Positions 33,411 to 46,687 are shown, numbered from the stretch's first letter. The stretch: 64,000 nucleotides of DNA from Larus michahellis (GCF_964199755.1 NC_133897.1:55748442-55812441); one strand, 5' to 3'. The notes: generated by a model not told the origin, from the sequence alone. A program made the numbers and translations.

Positions 33411-34851
33411 TGTCACAGCGCTCCTTACGGCTTCCTTATGGGGACAGGGTCAGGGCCAGACTCAAGGTGGGGCAGAAGCAGATCTGAGCACCACGAAACC
33501 GCCCAATGAGGCTGTGCCAGCCGCGGATGTGTTAAATAATCATGCACAAGCCATTTCCTTTGATCAACACCGAGAGAGAAGGCAACCCCCCCCTCCACAC
33601 ACACACACTTGTGAGGAGAGAGCTCACTACTGAGGCAAACATGCATTTTTTTCTTTTTTCCCCTAAGGAATTTGCTTAGATGATAAGTAAAGAGTCACTG
33701 TTCTTTTTCTTTTATTTTTTTCCCCTCAACATAAGATTTATTTGTGCTCGCTTTTAAGGTCAGTTCTTCCTATCTGGATTTTCAAGGGACATCGACTATC
33801 GGAGGATGGAAGAGATGAGATGCCCCTCCAAAGCAGGCAAAATTGCTGCCCTACATCACTGAGATCAGGAAGCATTTCTGGGAAATTGCTGCTGTGTGTT
33901 TGCTTGTACGGTCTCCTCTGGGCACCCGCTCTTGCCTGCTGCTGGAAGCAGAGCCCTGGGCTGCACCCGGCAAGGAGCCCTGTAGGGTTAAACTTTGGCT
34001 CTACCTCGCGCTGGTGGTGCAAGTCCCTTCTGCCTGTCCGTCCAGGTTAGTCACCTAAACAGCCAAGCAGCACTTGTCTGCTATTCTGCACAACTTGTCA
34101 CCCTGGCGAGTTCCTGCAGGTGAGCCCCGCCTGGCAAGCAGCGCCCTGGGCTCAGGCCACGTTTCGGCAGGAGAGAGCCGGCGCCTAAAGAGGACAAATG
34201 AGTGACTTGAGTACCCATCACCCAGTGGCAGCTCCTCTAAATGCCTCGAGCTTTTTGGGGCCGCAAGAGATCTCCTTCATCCCCTGATGAAAGGTCCTCA
34301 AGCGGTGGTAGCTTGCAAATGGATACCATCACCCACAGCAGCTCCCAAAACTAAGCCCTGGGTGAGCAGCTCCACAGGTCTCCTTTTAACCATTGGTCCC
34401 ATTCTTTTCAACCACGAATGGCACATGGGAGTCTGTGACGCAGGTTCTACCTGAAATCGCAGTTCCTACGGTCAGTGTGTGAAGTTACTCAGAACTGCAA
34501 AGGAAGCTCCTTTGAAGAGCTCCAGCACAACTCGCTGACCTTTTTCCAGGAACAACAACGTGGAAATGGGCCCGCTTTGCGTCAAATAAATCCTTACAAC
34601 CACATTGCTGACATGCCTGAGTGAAAAGGAGGAGAAGGTGGAACGGAGAGGATGGGTCAGCTATCGGAGCTTTGCACTGTGCCTTTGCTCAGCCGAAATC
34701 TCCAGCTTTTGGCAGCTGATGCTTCCACGGTGTCGGTCAGCCCCGAGCATGTCCTACTTCTCCAGAGTGTGCGCCTGAGGCCAGGCAGCTCATCCACGCT
34801 GGGGGATGGGAGTCGGATCTTTCAAGTTGTTTGTGGTTGAGACGCTGAGGC
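33411..34851. repeat. Module T copy 4
   Basis: Full length; near-identical to copy 3. Confidence 0.65.
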
Positions 34852-34890
34852 AGTATTTGTCTCGGTGATCTCAGAGCTCCTACCACAGTG
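34852..34890 (-). other. 23-bp-spacer recombination signal of V19 (A type)
   Basis: Heptamer CACTGTG, 23-bp spacer, nonamer ACAAATACT. Confidence 0.85.
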
Positions 34891-35369
34891 ATAGTACCAG
34901 TAGGCGCAATAGTAGGTAGCGGTGTCGTCTGGAGTGACATCGTTTATTGTAAGAATACACAGTTTCTGGCTAGAATCTTTTTCAACCCTGTACCTGCGTT
35001 CTTGGAAGCCCTCATCTACTACTTTTCTCGTCCCTGATAAGTAGAGAATCCTCTCTGGAGCTTTATTCGCCTTCTGTTGATACCAGTGTATGACGGTGTC
35101 ATCAAAATTTACAGAGACGTCTTTAAAGTGACATTCCAGATACACACTTCCTTTAGACTTGGTGAGAGAGAGTGGGCTCTGCACGGGAATTTCTTGTGCA
35201 AATCCACCTAGGAAAAAAAAGAGGAGAAATGGTGTCATGAGCTGGAATTGAGGGCTTTGGGAAGATGCCTGCTAGCAGAGCCGTGTGTGCCTGTGAGGGA
35301 AGGTAAGAAAACAAGGAAGCACTTACAAGACCAAGCGGCTGTGGAGACAAGCGCTGCCAGCAGCAGCAT
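34891..35369 (-). CDS. TRGV: TRGV segment V19 (subgroup A, intact)
   Basis: Leader exon 35327-35369, V exon 34891-35207. Like V16 but with QSPLS and with the germline end CAYWYY instead of CAYWYD, a change in the last codon before the heptamer that alters the CDR3 start. Confidence 0.92.
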
Positions 35370-36486
35370 GTTTGCTGGTCACGCTCTGCTGTCGTTGAGA
35401 GTCAGAGGAGGGTGCAAGGGAGCGGAGATGGGGACTGGGCTGTGTGGGAGGAGCAGGTGACTCTCTTGAGCAGTCTTCAGCAACGGGTCTTCTGTGTGCA
35501 AGCAGATGGGCCACGTTTGCAGAAAACCCTCTCCAAGCTGGCACATGCTAAAATTGGTTAGGCAGTTGTGGTCCTGCCTGCTTTTCAGGTGAATACGAGA
35601 AACACTGGTAAATCCTAGGATTGTGGCCCTTGAAACCTTGAGGCAGAGCCACTGAGGAAGGAAGGGCTGTGAGTGAGATCCGCTCCAGCTGCGCGTGAGG
35701 GCATGAAGCTTTCAACCTGGAGGTCACCCCAGTGGGCGGTGAGCGTGTGCCGTCACCCGCAGGGGTGCTGAGAGGCGTACAGTGCCCGAGCGGGCAGGAG
35801 GCATTCCCCCACCCCGTTAGGGACCTCCTTTTGCTGCTTCAGCTCAGTCACCCAGCTGCAGCACGCCCAAGGGCCTGGGATGCCCCCGTGCTGGTGCTGC
35901 CCTCCACCGGAGCAGACGGCGGCCATCAGCCTGCAGCAACCGGGGCAGCTGCACCACGGGGACGTGCCTCCACTCTGGTTTCGGATGCGGGAGGAAATGC
36001 ACAGCCGCAGGATTTTGGGTTTGAAGCTCGGATGAGATGCAAACACTTCTTGGAAGGAAGGCTGGAAAACAAAAGGGAGCCCTGTGAGGGCTGCTGGCAG
36101 CAGCCATGGCAGAGGGGCATCTCGATGAGCGGGGCTGGTGCTGCGGGGTGCTCCCCTGTGACTGGGTCCTGGTTCGAGCGACACAGGATTAATTGCGCTT
36201 TCAGTAATTTTACTGAACTTGAGTACAACCAGGCCTTCATCTTAAGAGTCACGGTCAGTGTATTCACGCCAAAGTGGCGGGGACTCTCCAGTTTCAGGAC
36301 CTTACAGATAGGGGTGAGTATTGAATTGATACACTGACCGTAAACATCATCTCTTTAGCCATTGCCATGCTAAATTGCTATTTCTCTTATCCTGTTGCAG
36401 AAAATCGTCAGAGAGGGGTGGAATAAGGAAGTATCGGCGTTTTGGCAGATCAGCATTTTGAGCTTGCGGTTCAGAGTGCAAAAGTG
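35370..36486. repeat. Intergenic module U, copy 6
   Basis: Full-length U, near-identical to copy 5. Confidence 0.7.
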
Positions 36487-36525
36487 CTTTTTTGTACGGC
36501 TTATCTTTGCCCATCTAACGCTGTG
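36487..36525 (-). other. 23-bp-spacer recombination signal of V20 (D type)
   Basis: Heptamer CACAGCG (36519-36525), 23-bp spacer, nonamer ACAAAAAAG. Confidence 0.85.
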
Positions 36526-37015
36526 ATGCCTTCATAGAACCAATAGGCACAGTAGTAGGTGCCTTCATCGCTGGGGTTGACGTCATAGATGGAGAAAGTG
36601 CAGACATTTGTACCTTGCTTCCAAGAAGAGTACTTGTTCCTATAGGAATCATCATCATAAGTGACTGGTCCTGATCCGATTAACAGAATCCGTTGGGGAG
36701 CTCTGGGGGGCGTATGTCGGTACCAATGTATATACGCAGACTGGAAGCCAGATATGCCCTCGGCTACACAGTCAATCCGTGCAGTTTTCGTTTGCTCTCT
36801 GGTAACAGATGCTTGACTCTGCTTCAGAAGCACTTGTGCTCGTCCAGCTAGAAAGAAGGAGAGAAAAGAGAACAAACTCTCTCAGCCTGCTGTCCATTCC
36901 CACTGCCAAATACGGGGTGCCTCCTGCCACTGCCCCACACCGTGCCGTGCCGTGGTGACAAGGGGAACCTACGAGACCAGGCTGCAGCCAGGCCCAGGAG
37001 CAGGAGCAGCAGCAT
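36526..37015 (-). CDS. TRGV: TRGV segment V20 (B/D hybrid, intact)
   Basis: Leader exon 36973-37015, V exon 36526-36847. The encoded V domain equals V17. Its upstream flank, however, matches V7 rather than V17 in small details. V20 therefore sits at the left junction of the second copy of the large duplication (36544-36563). Confidence 0.92.
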
Positions 37016-37916
37016 CCCGAGGGCTCTCGCTGGCGTCTGCCTCCGGGAGGAAGGTGACAGCTCTCCCGGCAGGGACGCAGGGCTGCGGCTGAGCAAAGGA
37101 AATGACTCACTGGGGCATCACGCGGAGAGGCTTTCCCAGCGGCAAAAGCAGCAGGACTGAACCCTGCTAAAGGTTTACAGCCTGGTTATAGCTTTTACAC
37201 AAGCGGCACAAACTCACCTTCTCTCTCTCTCTCTCTCTCGTGCACACACACACAATTACTCTAACTGGTTTACAAAGTACTCGTGTAGTATGTGGCAAAT
37301 TTTCCCATTGCTTTTAGACTAGTTGAAGGCTGCTACACAATGCCAGGGGTCAGAGACTTTTCCGCAGGTCCACTCTCAGTCAAGTTAAAGAAAACAATCA
37401 GGACATGGAGCTTAATGAATGTGAGGGCTCTCAAATGACTGCCCGTCACACAGGTTGAATGGCAAAGGCCAGGAGAATACACAGCAGCCATTTGGGAGCC
37501 CACAAGTAGCACTGCTTGTGACGGCGTCTTCTCACGGCTCAGGTGAGATGCTGCACCCAGGCTGGCATCTCCAAATGCTGAGTATTATGCAAAGAAACAC
37601 AAATGCTCTACAGCCCCCCGAGGTTTAGTTTAAAATAAAGAGGGATAGGGCAAGCAAAATACAGAAAGTAGTCCGGACCATTCAAAGCCATTCTTTGGAG
37701 GCAAGGTCCCTGCTGGCTCCTCTGGAAAGAGTGGAATAACAGCTCTGCTGCTGCTGGCTGTAGTTGCGCGTCTGCAAAGCGTGCACTAGCTCAGCAGCGT
37801 CTTTGGCGTCTGGCTGCCCGTACAGTGTGCCTGATTCACAGCTGGTGGGAAAAGTTGGGTGGGGATGTTCCTGCGTGTTGTCAAACTCTTCAGGAGCTGG
37901 GTCAGAACGCAGAGCA
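37016..37916. repeat. Module Q copy 5
   Basis: AP-1-like site 37103-37109; (CT)n(CA)n at about 37220-37254; matches copy 2. Confidence 0.7.
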
Positions 37917-37955
37917 CGTCTTTGTGCACGTCCCCTATGGCTTCCTACTGCTGTG
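37917..37955 (-). other. 23-bp-spacer recombination signal of V21 (C type)
   Basis: Heptamer CACAGCA, 23-bp spacer, nonamer ACAAAGACG. Confidence 0.85.
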
Positions 37956-38408
37956 CATCCCACCTGGCACAGTAGTAGGTAGCCGAGTCCTGCAGAGTTA
38001 CTTTGCTCACTCTCAGGGTGCAGACCGATTTGGCGGGGTCCTTCTCGATGCTAAACTTCCCCTCGTCAGAGGGGTTTTCGAGGAAGAGCCTGGAGGACAT
38101 GTAGGCAACGCGCCTGGGAGCTGCGTTGAGCCTCTTTCGGTACCAGCGAATGAAAACGTTGTTAAAGTCCGGATCGGAGACGTGGCAGTTGATGAGCACC
38201 GTTTTGCTTTGTGGCTTGGTGATGGACACGGGGCTTTGCTGCAAGACCTGTGCAGAACCGCCTGTGTGAAAGAAAGAGAAAAATGAGAGGCATGAAGCTC
38301 AGATAAGACAACGTCCCCTTTGCCACTGGCGGACGTGCAGGCAGCGGGCTGAGCAGGGCACGGACAAGAAAACCCAGCTGCCAGGAGGAAAGTGCTCAGT
38401 AGCCACAT
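37956..38408 (-). CDS. TRGV: TRGV segment V21 (subgroup C, duplicate of V8)
   Basis: Leader exon 38366-38408, V exon 37956-38261. It shares the FIRWYRKRLN variant with V8 and nothing in its frame differs from V8. Confidence 0.9.
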
Positions 38409-38581
38409 TGTCACAGCGCTCCTTACGGCTTCCTTATGGGGACAGGGTCAGGGCCAGACTCAAGGTGGGGCAGAAGCAGATCTGAGCACCACGAAACCGC
38501 CCAATGAGGCTGTGCCAGCCGCGGATGTGTTAAATAATCATGCACAAGCCATTTCCTTTGATCAACACCTAGAGAGAAGGT
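38409..38581. repeat. Module T, truncated (copy 5)
   Basis: Same break as at 12040. Confidence 0.7.
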
Positions 38582-40578
38582 AAAAACCTTCTGCTGTCTG
38601 ACACGCTCTGCTGTCGTTGAGAGTCAGGAGAAGGAAACCAGCCCTGGTGCAGAGTGAGCAATGCCGCATAGGAGGAGGAGGGGACTCCCTTGGGTGGCAG
38701 CTGGTAACAGTGTGTCAAGCAAGGGAAAGGTGTCTCCTGAGGTCCTAAGGGGAGCAGTAGGGACGGAGGAGCAAGGGGGAATGGGAGAGGAGGGGAGGCT
38801 AAGGGAGAGGAAGCGAAGGGAAGAGAGGAGAGGAGAAAGAGAGGGGGAAGAGGAAGGGGAAGGATTGTGAGACCAGTGTTTTTCCTGAAGCTTCATCTAA
38901 ATAAATTGAACTTCAGCGGACTGGTTTCACAGGCTAATAAGGCTTACGGAAGAGCAAGGCGAAACATGCGCCCTTCTTAAAGAGCAATGTGTGAGGAACA
39001 GACAGAGGGAAACCTCAAGAAAATCAAGGTTCTTCATCCTGATGATAGATGTGCAGGTATGCACATACCACCAGGGTATGTATTTTCAGTTCAGTTGACC
39101 CGGGCAGCAGAGCCTCAAATACAGAAGAATGTCACTATATTCCAGTAACTAAAAGTTTTTGTCTGTCACTGACTCATGAGGAGAACAGGGAACACAACCT
39201 CACAAGATGCACATCCTGTAGTTTATTTATCATTTGTAGAAATTTTTGAGAAAGCCCAGAGGGTTTTTTTTTTTCCCTAATTGCCTAGTTGAAGCCTTAC
39301 TTTTCAATGATTATGTAACTTTTGATTTCAATTTCTCAATGAGAAAGATGCTTTGAATAATAGTCAATCAGTCATTTTAAGTCTGGTTTCCCACTGGCAG
39401 AACACAAGGAGGGCTGTTACTATCAAGCGCATCAGAGATAAAGGCTCTAGAGACTGAAGATGCTGTAAATGTTTGTCTGAAATGCTTCCATGTGCTACAT
39501 TTAGAGAAGAACTGTACCATAGCAGTTGTTAATAGTTTTGTAACAGTTCCTGGTATTTTTTCTCTCTTGGCTTTAGGAAGAGCGTCCCTTGCCACCTGCT
39601 AATGCCAACATTTCTGCTTTAGGCACCGCCGCTTTGCCTCCAACCGCCCCAGAGACCACCCGAGACTCCCCGGCACGCGCACAAGAACTAAAGAGCCTTT
39701 CCCAGGAAAGAAGGTAAAAGGAGTCAGCTTTGCTTCAATCAAGACCTGATGAATGCAGTTGATCCTGCCTTTACCTATCTAATCCCACCGTGGCACGCAA
39801 AGGTTTCCAGGCTCCCTCCAGGAAACTGAAAACCCAAGAAAAAGGAAGAGAGAAGAGGCCTGGGACGAGGAGAGGGAATGCCGCCAAGAAGAGAAAAGAA
39901 GGAAGAGCACAAAAGACGGCGATGTTAGAACAGCAGGGAGAAGCCCAGGTGTGTCCCAGGCTCTGCTGCCCATCTTTCCCAGCTCAGAAAACTGCTCTAA
40001 AGGCAGTCCAAGGGGCTGGCAAGGGAGGGCGAGGGACGGTGCTGCCAGGCTTTGGAAAGAATTCCATGGCACATCCCCAGGGGTTCCCCGTGGAGCCCTG
40101 CTGTGTGGCACAGGGGCACTGCACATCCTTGGCAACGTACAGTCTCCAAGGGCATTTCCCAGGGGGATACGGCACCAGAGCCATCCCCTCCTCAGTGCCC
40201 GCAAGAGCTCTCTCTTCTGGGCTACAAACAACTCCTTCTCAACTCTGTTTCCCAAAGAAAGGGCAACCAAGTCCTGCCTCTTCCTGCCTTTGTGCGTTCA
40301 TCAGTGCTTTCTGACTCTGTCGTTGTAGGTGCCGCTTTCCTGTCAGGAGCTGAAGCCCTGCCATTCCTGGGCTCCCGCCCCTCACGTCTGTCCACAATAA
40401 AAGGCTGCCTTCTCCCACCTGACTGTGTCTGTCGTTGGCTATTCTGCAGTGAGAGCTCTTGTTTTGTGATGGTGCTTGTAAGCATCTGCTCTGCAACCGT
40501 TTCGAGCTAAAGACAATAAAATGCTGTTCCCACTTGTAACCCTTGTGCTGCTTGTCCTTCCAAGTGTTTTTGGAGATG
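38582..40578. other. Non-V insert, second copy
   Basis: Duplicate of 12041-14037, with the A-flank remnant at 38603-38628 and the purine-rich tract at about 38757-38866. I saw no difference between the copies. Confidence 0.65.
39577..40400 (+). CDS. Candidate 3' end of a plus-strand gene, copy 2
   Basis: Candidate exons 39577-39713, 39822-39948 and 40329-40400 repeat those of copy 1 with the same frame and stop. AATAAA signals lie at 40396-40401 and 40515-40520. Identity to copy 1 is expected from the duplication and does not by itself support coding. Confidence 0.28.
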
Positions 40579-40719
40579 TGTCGTGGTTTAGCCTCAGACG
40601 GCAACAAAGAACCACGTGCCGCTCGCTCGCGCCTTCCTAATATAGGAAGAATCGTAAGAAAAGGCAAGACTCTTGGGTTGAGACAAAGGCAGTTTAACAG
40701 GACAGCAAAGGGAACAGGC

Positions 40720-40754
<35 letters not shown>

Positions 40755-40945
40755 CGGATAGGGGAATACACAAACACGATTACGGAACCGCCACTCCCCG
40801 CCGCTCGCCGGCCGGACCCGGGACGCCCCAGCCCGCTTTTAAGCAGCAACTTCCTGCCCCCTCCCCCGGCAGCTCAGGGTGGGCGTGGCTCACATGGCAT
40901 GGAATACCAGGAAAAATTAACCCTACCCCCACCGGAACCAGGACA
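40579..40945 (-). repeat. 3' LTR of ERV copy 2
   Basis: 367 bp; differs from the 3' LTR of copy 1 at only one or two sites. Confidence 0.9.
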
Positions 40946-41019
40946 TTATCCACCCGTTATTCCATACCATCTATGCCATGTCCAGCAGGTTCCAATGAAT
41001 TGCCACCACTTTCCCCTGT

Positions 41020-41055
<36 letters not shown>

Positions 41056-41411
41056 TATAATGCCCTTAGTTTATGGGCCATCCCTCCAAAGTGTCCGTTG
41101 AGTTCTTTTAATCCACGGCTTTGGGCTCCATCTGTTAGAACAGTCTCTCAGGGCAGGTGAGATGCTGGGTGGTGCTGGTCTGTTGCATGCTGTATTTTTC
41201 GGAGCTTGTGACTGGTGCACCTGGTGTGGCTCATGCATGCAGTCCGTGGGCTGAAGATGTAGATCTTGAGGAAACTGCTGGGTGCCAGCTGCTGAGATCA
41301 GTTCTTATCCCATCATCCCTGTGCCTTACTTGTAGTACAACTGATAGCAATTATAGCAATGAAGACATACAGTGACAGTGTTACTTAGCAATTAACAGCA
41401 CACAATCTGAT

Positions 41412-44400
41412 TCATTGGCTATTCTCGCCCAAAATCAGATCCCCATGAGGTACACATCGGACTTCCCCATCCTTCCGCATCACCCACCAAGTGCACCCAG
41501 GTCCTTGGGCAAAAGCAATCCCACGGATGGGTTTGCCTTTGCCTGAGGCAGGACTAACCCAGACTGTCTTCCCTAGCATATTCTTCATGTGCACTACGGG
41601 GACTTTATCCCCTTCTACAGTACGTGGAAGTTTTGATCGGGCAGGGCCAGCCCGATTGTTAGATCCCCTGGTGTTAACTAGCCAGGTAGCTTTTGCTAAA
41701 TGAGTATCCCAGTGTTTGAAAGTCCCACCACCCATTGCTCTCAGTGTAGTTTTTAACAGTCCATTGTATCGTTCTGTCTTCCCAGAGGCTGGTGCGTGAT
41801 AGGGGATGTGATACACCCACTCGATACCATGCTCTTTGGCCCAGGTGTCTATGAGGCTGTTTCGGAAATGAGTCCCGTTATCCAACTCAATTCTCTCTGG
41901 GGTACCATGTCGCCACAGGACTTGCTTTTCAAGGCCCAGGATAGTGTTCCGGGCAGTGGCATGGGGCACAGGGTATGTTTCCAGCCATCCAGTGGTTGCT
42001 TCCACCATTGTGAGCACATAGCGCTTGCCTTGACGGGTTTGTGGCAGTGTGATATAATCAATCTGCCAGGCCTCCCCATATTTGTATTTCAGCCATCGCC
42101 CTCCATACCAAAGAGGCTTCAAACGCTTGGCTTGTTTGATCGCAGCGCATGTCTCACATTCATGGATGACCTGTGCAATAGTGTCCATGGTCAAGTCCAC
42201 CCCTCGGTCACGAGCCCATCTATATGTCGCATCTCTCCCTTGATGGCCTGAGGAGTCATGGGCCCACCGAGCTATGAATAGTTCACCCTTATGTTGCCAG
42301 TCCAGATCCACCTGAGCCACTTCAATCCTAGCGGCCCGATCCACCTGCTGGTTGTTCTGATGTTCCTCCGTGGCCCGATTCTTCGGTACGTGGGCATCTA
42401 CATGGCGTACTTTCACAACCAGATTCTCTATCCAGGCAGCAATATCTTGCCATAGGTCAGCAGCCCAGATGGGTTTGCCTCTGCGCTGCCAGTTGCCCTG
42501 CTTCCACTGCTGTCACCACCCCCACAGAGCATTTGCCACCATCCATGAGTCAGTGTAGAGATAAAGTACTGGCCATTTTTCTCGCTCAGCAATGTCCAAA
42601 GCCAGCTGAATGGCCTTGACCTCTGCAAACTGGCTCGATTCACCCTGTCCCTCACTGGCTTCTGCAACCCGTCGTGTAGGACTCCACACAGCAGCCTTCC
42701 ACTTTCGATGCTTTCCCACAATACGGCAGGACCCATCAGTGAACAGGGCATATTTCTTCTCATTTTCTGGCAGTTTATTATATGGTGGGGCCTCTTCTGC
42801 ACGCGTCACCTCCTCCTCTGGTGACATTCCGAAATCCTTGCCTTCTGGCCAGTCCATGATCACTTCCAGAATTCCTGGGCGACTGGGGTTTCCCATTCGA
42901 GTTCGCTGCGTGATCAGTGCAATCCACTTACTCCATGTAGCATCGGTTGCATGATGTGTGGTGGGGACCCTTTCTTTGAACATCCAACCCAGCACCGGCA
43001 GTCGAGGTGCTAAGAGGAGCTGTGCTTCTGTACCAACTACTTCCGAAGCAGCTCGAACCCCTTCATATGCTGCCAATATCTCTTTTTCTGTTGGAGTGTA
43101 GCGGGCTTCAGATCCTCTGTATCCACGACTCCAAAACCCTAGGGGTCGACCTCGAGTCTCCCCTGGTGCTTTCTGCCAGAGGCTCCAGGTAGGGCCGTTC
43201 TCCCCGGCTGCGGTGTAGAGCACATTTTTAACATCTTGTCCTGCCCGGACTGGCCCCAGGGCCACTGCATGGACTATTTCCTGTTTGATTTGTTCAAAAG
43301 CTTGTCGTTGCTCAGGACCCCATTTAAAATCATTCTTCTTCCGGGTTACTTGATACAGAGGGCTTGCAATTTGACTGTAATCTGGGATATGCATTCTCCA
43401 AAAACCCACAATACCTAAGAAAGCCTGTGTTTCCTTTTTACTAGTTGGTGGAGACATAGCTGCTATTTTGTTGATCACATCCATTGGGATCTGACGGCGT
43501 CCATCTTGCCATTTTATTCCTAAAAACTGGATCTCCTGCGCAGGTCCCTTGACCTTACTTCGCTTTATAGCAAAACCAGCGTTCAGAAGGATTTGGACTA
43601 TTTTACTCCCTTTCTCAAAAACTTCTTCTGCTGTGTTTCCCCATACAATGATGTCATCAATGTACTGCAGATGTTCTGGAGCTTCACCCTGTTCCAGTGC
43701 AGTCTGGATCAGTCCATGGCAAATGGTGGGGCTGTGTTTCCACCCCTGGGGCAGTCGATTCCAGGTGTATTGGACGCCCCTCCAAGTGAAAGCAAACTGT
43801 GGCCTGCACTCTGCTGCCAAAGGGATTGAGAAGAATGCATTCGCTATATCAATCGTGGCATAGCACTTGGCTGCCTTGGACTCCAGTTCGTACTGGAGTT
43901 CTAGCATGTCCGGCACGGCAGCACTCAGCGGTGGCGTGACTTCATTCAGACCACGATAGTCTACAGTTAGCCTCCACTCTCCATTAGATTTTCGCACCGG
44001 CCATATGGGACTGTTAAAGGGTGAGCGAGTCTTGCTGATCACTCCTTGAACCTCTAGTTGACGAATCAGCTCATGGATGGGAATCAGAGAGTCTCGGTTA
44101 GTGCGATATTGCCGCCGATGCACCGTTGTGGTAGCAATCGGCACCTGTTGTTCTTTGACCCTCAACAACCCCACAACAGAAGAATCCTCCGAGAGACCAG
44201 GCAAGGCAGACAACTGTTTAACTTCCTCTGTCTCCAAAGCAGCTATGCCAAAGGCCCAGCGGTACCCTTTTGGGTCCTTAAAATACCCTCTCCTGAGGTA
44301 ATCTATACCAAGGATGCATGGAGCCTCTGGACCAGTCACAATGGGATGCTTTTGCCACTCATTCCCAGTTAGGCTCACTTCTGCCTCCAGTACAGTCAAC

Positions 44401-44576
44401 TCTTGGGATCCCCCTGTCACCCCAGAAATACAAATGGGTTCTGCCCCTCTATAGCTTGATGGTATTAAAGTACACTGCGCACCCGTGTCCACTAGAGCCT
44501 TATACTCCTGTGGGTCTGATGTGCCAGGCCATCGAATCCACACCGTCCAATAAACCCGGTTGTCCCTTTCCTCCAC
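41412..44576 (-). pseudogene. ERV copy 2 pol region (fossil)
   Basis: Protease, reverse transcriptase, RNase H and integrase in order, as in copy 1. Confidence 0.85.
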
Positions 44577-44597
44577 CTGGCCGGAGGCAGGGCCCCC

Positions 44598-46577
44598 CTA
44601 ATACTCGTCATAGTATCCATTACTCACTTCTTGCATAAATGACTTGGAAGTTCCTTCAAGAGGATCAGAAGCAAGATCAGGCCTTCTGCTTTGTCTGGGG
44701 AACGGCCCACTGGAAACTGGGGCGGCACTTTTCCTGGAGGGATCCCCTTTTGTGGTTGTCCTTCCTTGCAACTCCTGTACCCGTGTCCGCAGGATCGAAG
44801 TAGGCTGTCCATCCCACTTCCTCATGTCCTCTCCGTGGTCCCGCAGGTAGAACCACAGGGTGCCTCGTGGTGTGTACCCTCTGTACTCTCTCTCTTGAGT
44901 GGGGAAATGCCTGCTTCTAATAGCTGAGATGCTGGCCCGTGCAGGTGGGGAGTAGAACATATTCTCTTCAAGTTGCTGGACCTTCCGTGACAGTTTCTCC
45001 ACAGCTGAGACAAGGGGGGAAGAGAGACTTTCTTCATATCGCCGGAGCCGGCCAGCTACCTCATCCACCGTTGGTCCCTCTTCACCTTTCCATTCCATTA
45101 CTGCCAGGGAGTTGGCATATGACGATGGTGCGCTCCGTACAAACTTCCGCCACATGGGCCTTGTGCATCGCACCTCATCAGGGTCTGTGGGTAAGTCGGC
45201 ATTGTCCAAGTCATAATAAATCATCTCCCGCACGGCTAATTCTCTCAGGTACTGGATACCTCTTTCCATGGTAGTCCACTTGCTTGGCTGACATACAACA
45301 TCCTCACTGAAGGGGTACCTCTCCCTCACGCCTAACAGGAGTCGTTTCCAGAGGCTGAGGGCTTGGGTCTTTTTCCCAATCGCCTTGTCAATGCCGCCTT
45401 CCCTAGACAGGGATCCCAGCTGCCTGGCCTCCCTACCCTCTAATTCCAGGCTACTGGCCCCATTATCCCAGCACCGGAGCAGCCAGGTGACAATGTGCTC
45501 GCCTGAAAGTCGGCTGAAATCTTTTCGCATATCCCGCAGCTCACTCAAGGATAGGGATCGAGTAATTATCTCTGGTTCTGCCTCTTCCTCCTGCTCTCGT
45601 GATGACCCTGGTTCATCATCATCTCTTACTAAGCGAACTGATTTCTTTGTGTACTTCTTCTTCTGTATGGGGGCAACTGATACCGGCACGGGTTGGTTCC
45701 CTGGTTCAGTGGCAGTGGCTGCTATGGGGGTTGGAGTAACTGCAGTGTCTACCACAGGGGTTGCAGTAGCCGCAGTGTCTGTCGCAAGGATTGCAGTAGC
45801 TACAGTGGCTGCCGCAGGGGTTGCAGTAGCCGCAGTGTCCGTCACAGGGGTTGCAGTAGCCGCAGGGGCTGCCGCAGGGGCCGCAGCAGCCGCAGGGGCT
45901 GCTGGTCTGGTTTCCATCTCTTCCCCTTGAGGGTGCTGCATAATTCTGAGCAGTGCCTGGCAGATACTGGCCAGGGCCCAGCACAGCGCAGTGAGTTGTG
46001 CCTCTCTAGAATAGCCACAGCATTTTCCCTTCAAATATTCTACCACTTTATCAGGGTCCTGTAATTGTTCAGGGGTGAAGTCCCAGACCATTGGAGGTGA
46101 GTAGTTCTCTAGGTACCTGCCCATGCTCTCCCACATGCCATGCCACCCCTGACTATCCAGCCTCGGAGCAGATCTCCGGGTGGTAGTCTTAAATAGTCGC
46201 TTAACCCTAAACAAGACCTGGAACGTATTCAGGAGACATAGCACTAGGAACACGCTGGTTTGAGTATCCCAAGGATATTCAAGATTCTCAAAAGCTGTCA
46301 TACCTGACCCGAAGGAGAAAAGGGAGGCAAAAGGGCTGGGGAAATTATTAACAAATTCTGAGAGACAGTGTCCAATGTACGGACAGGACAGCAAAACCAC
46401 ATAAACACCCCAAAATAGCCATCTGAACAGTGATGTTATCATATCATAAACAGATATCGCACAGGACAGCAGAATGATAATCCTCATCCCTCTTCCAGAC
46501 ATGGTAAACAGCACTGCAGGGAGTACATAAGCCATATAGGAATTTATGTAACACAGCCATGAGAACAAACCAAGCAA
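44598..46577 (-). mobile_element. ERV copy 2 gag-like region (fossil)
   Basis: About 659 residues, open; a handful of replacements relative to copy 1. It keeps the hydrophobic start and the Ala/Thr/Pro-rich middle. Confidence 0.65.
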
Positions 46578-46687
46578 CAGGATGACCAGTGACTATTTAC
46601 CTAATAAAATAAATGCATACAAAAAAAACCCCAAAACCGTTTTTTTCCACGTTCTAGTTGGATTCTGTCGTTATCTCAACCCTTCGA

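Larger units (their letters stand above)
26529..38408. repeat. Three tandem units of about 5.0 kb (hybrid, C, A)
   Basis: Spacings: V14 to V17 5,017 bp; V17 to V20, V15 to V18, V18 to V21 and V16 to V19 each 4,998 bp. The unit equals the 7.5-kb period minus the roughly 2.5 kb between the D and B crossover points. The third unit ends in the non-V insert instead of an A gene. Confidence 0.85.
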
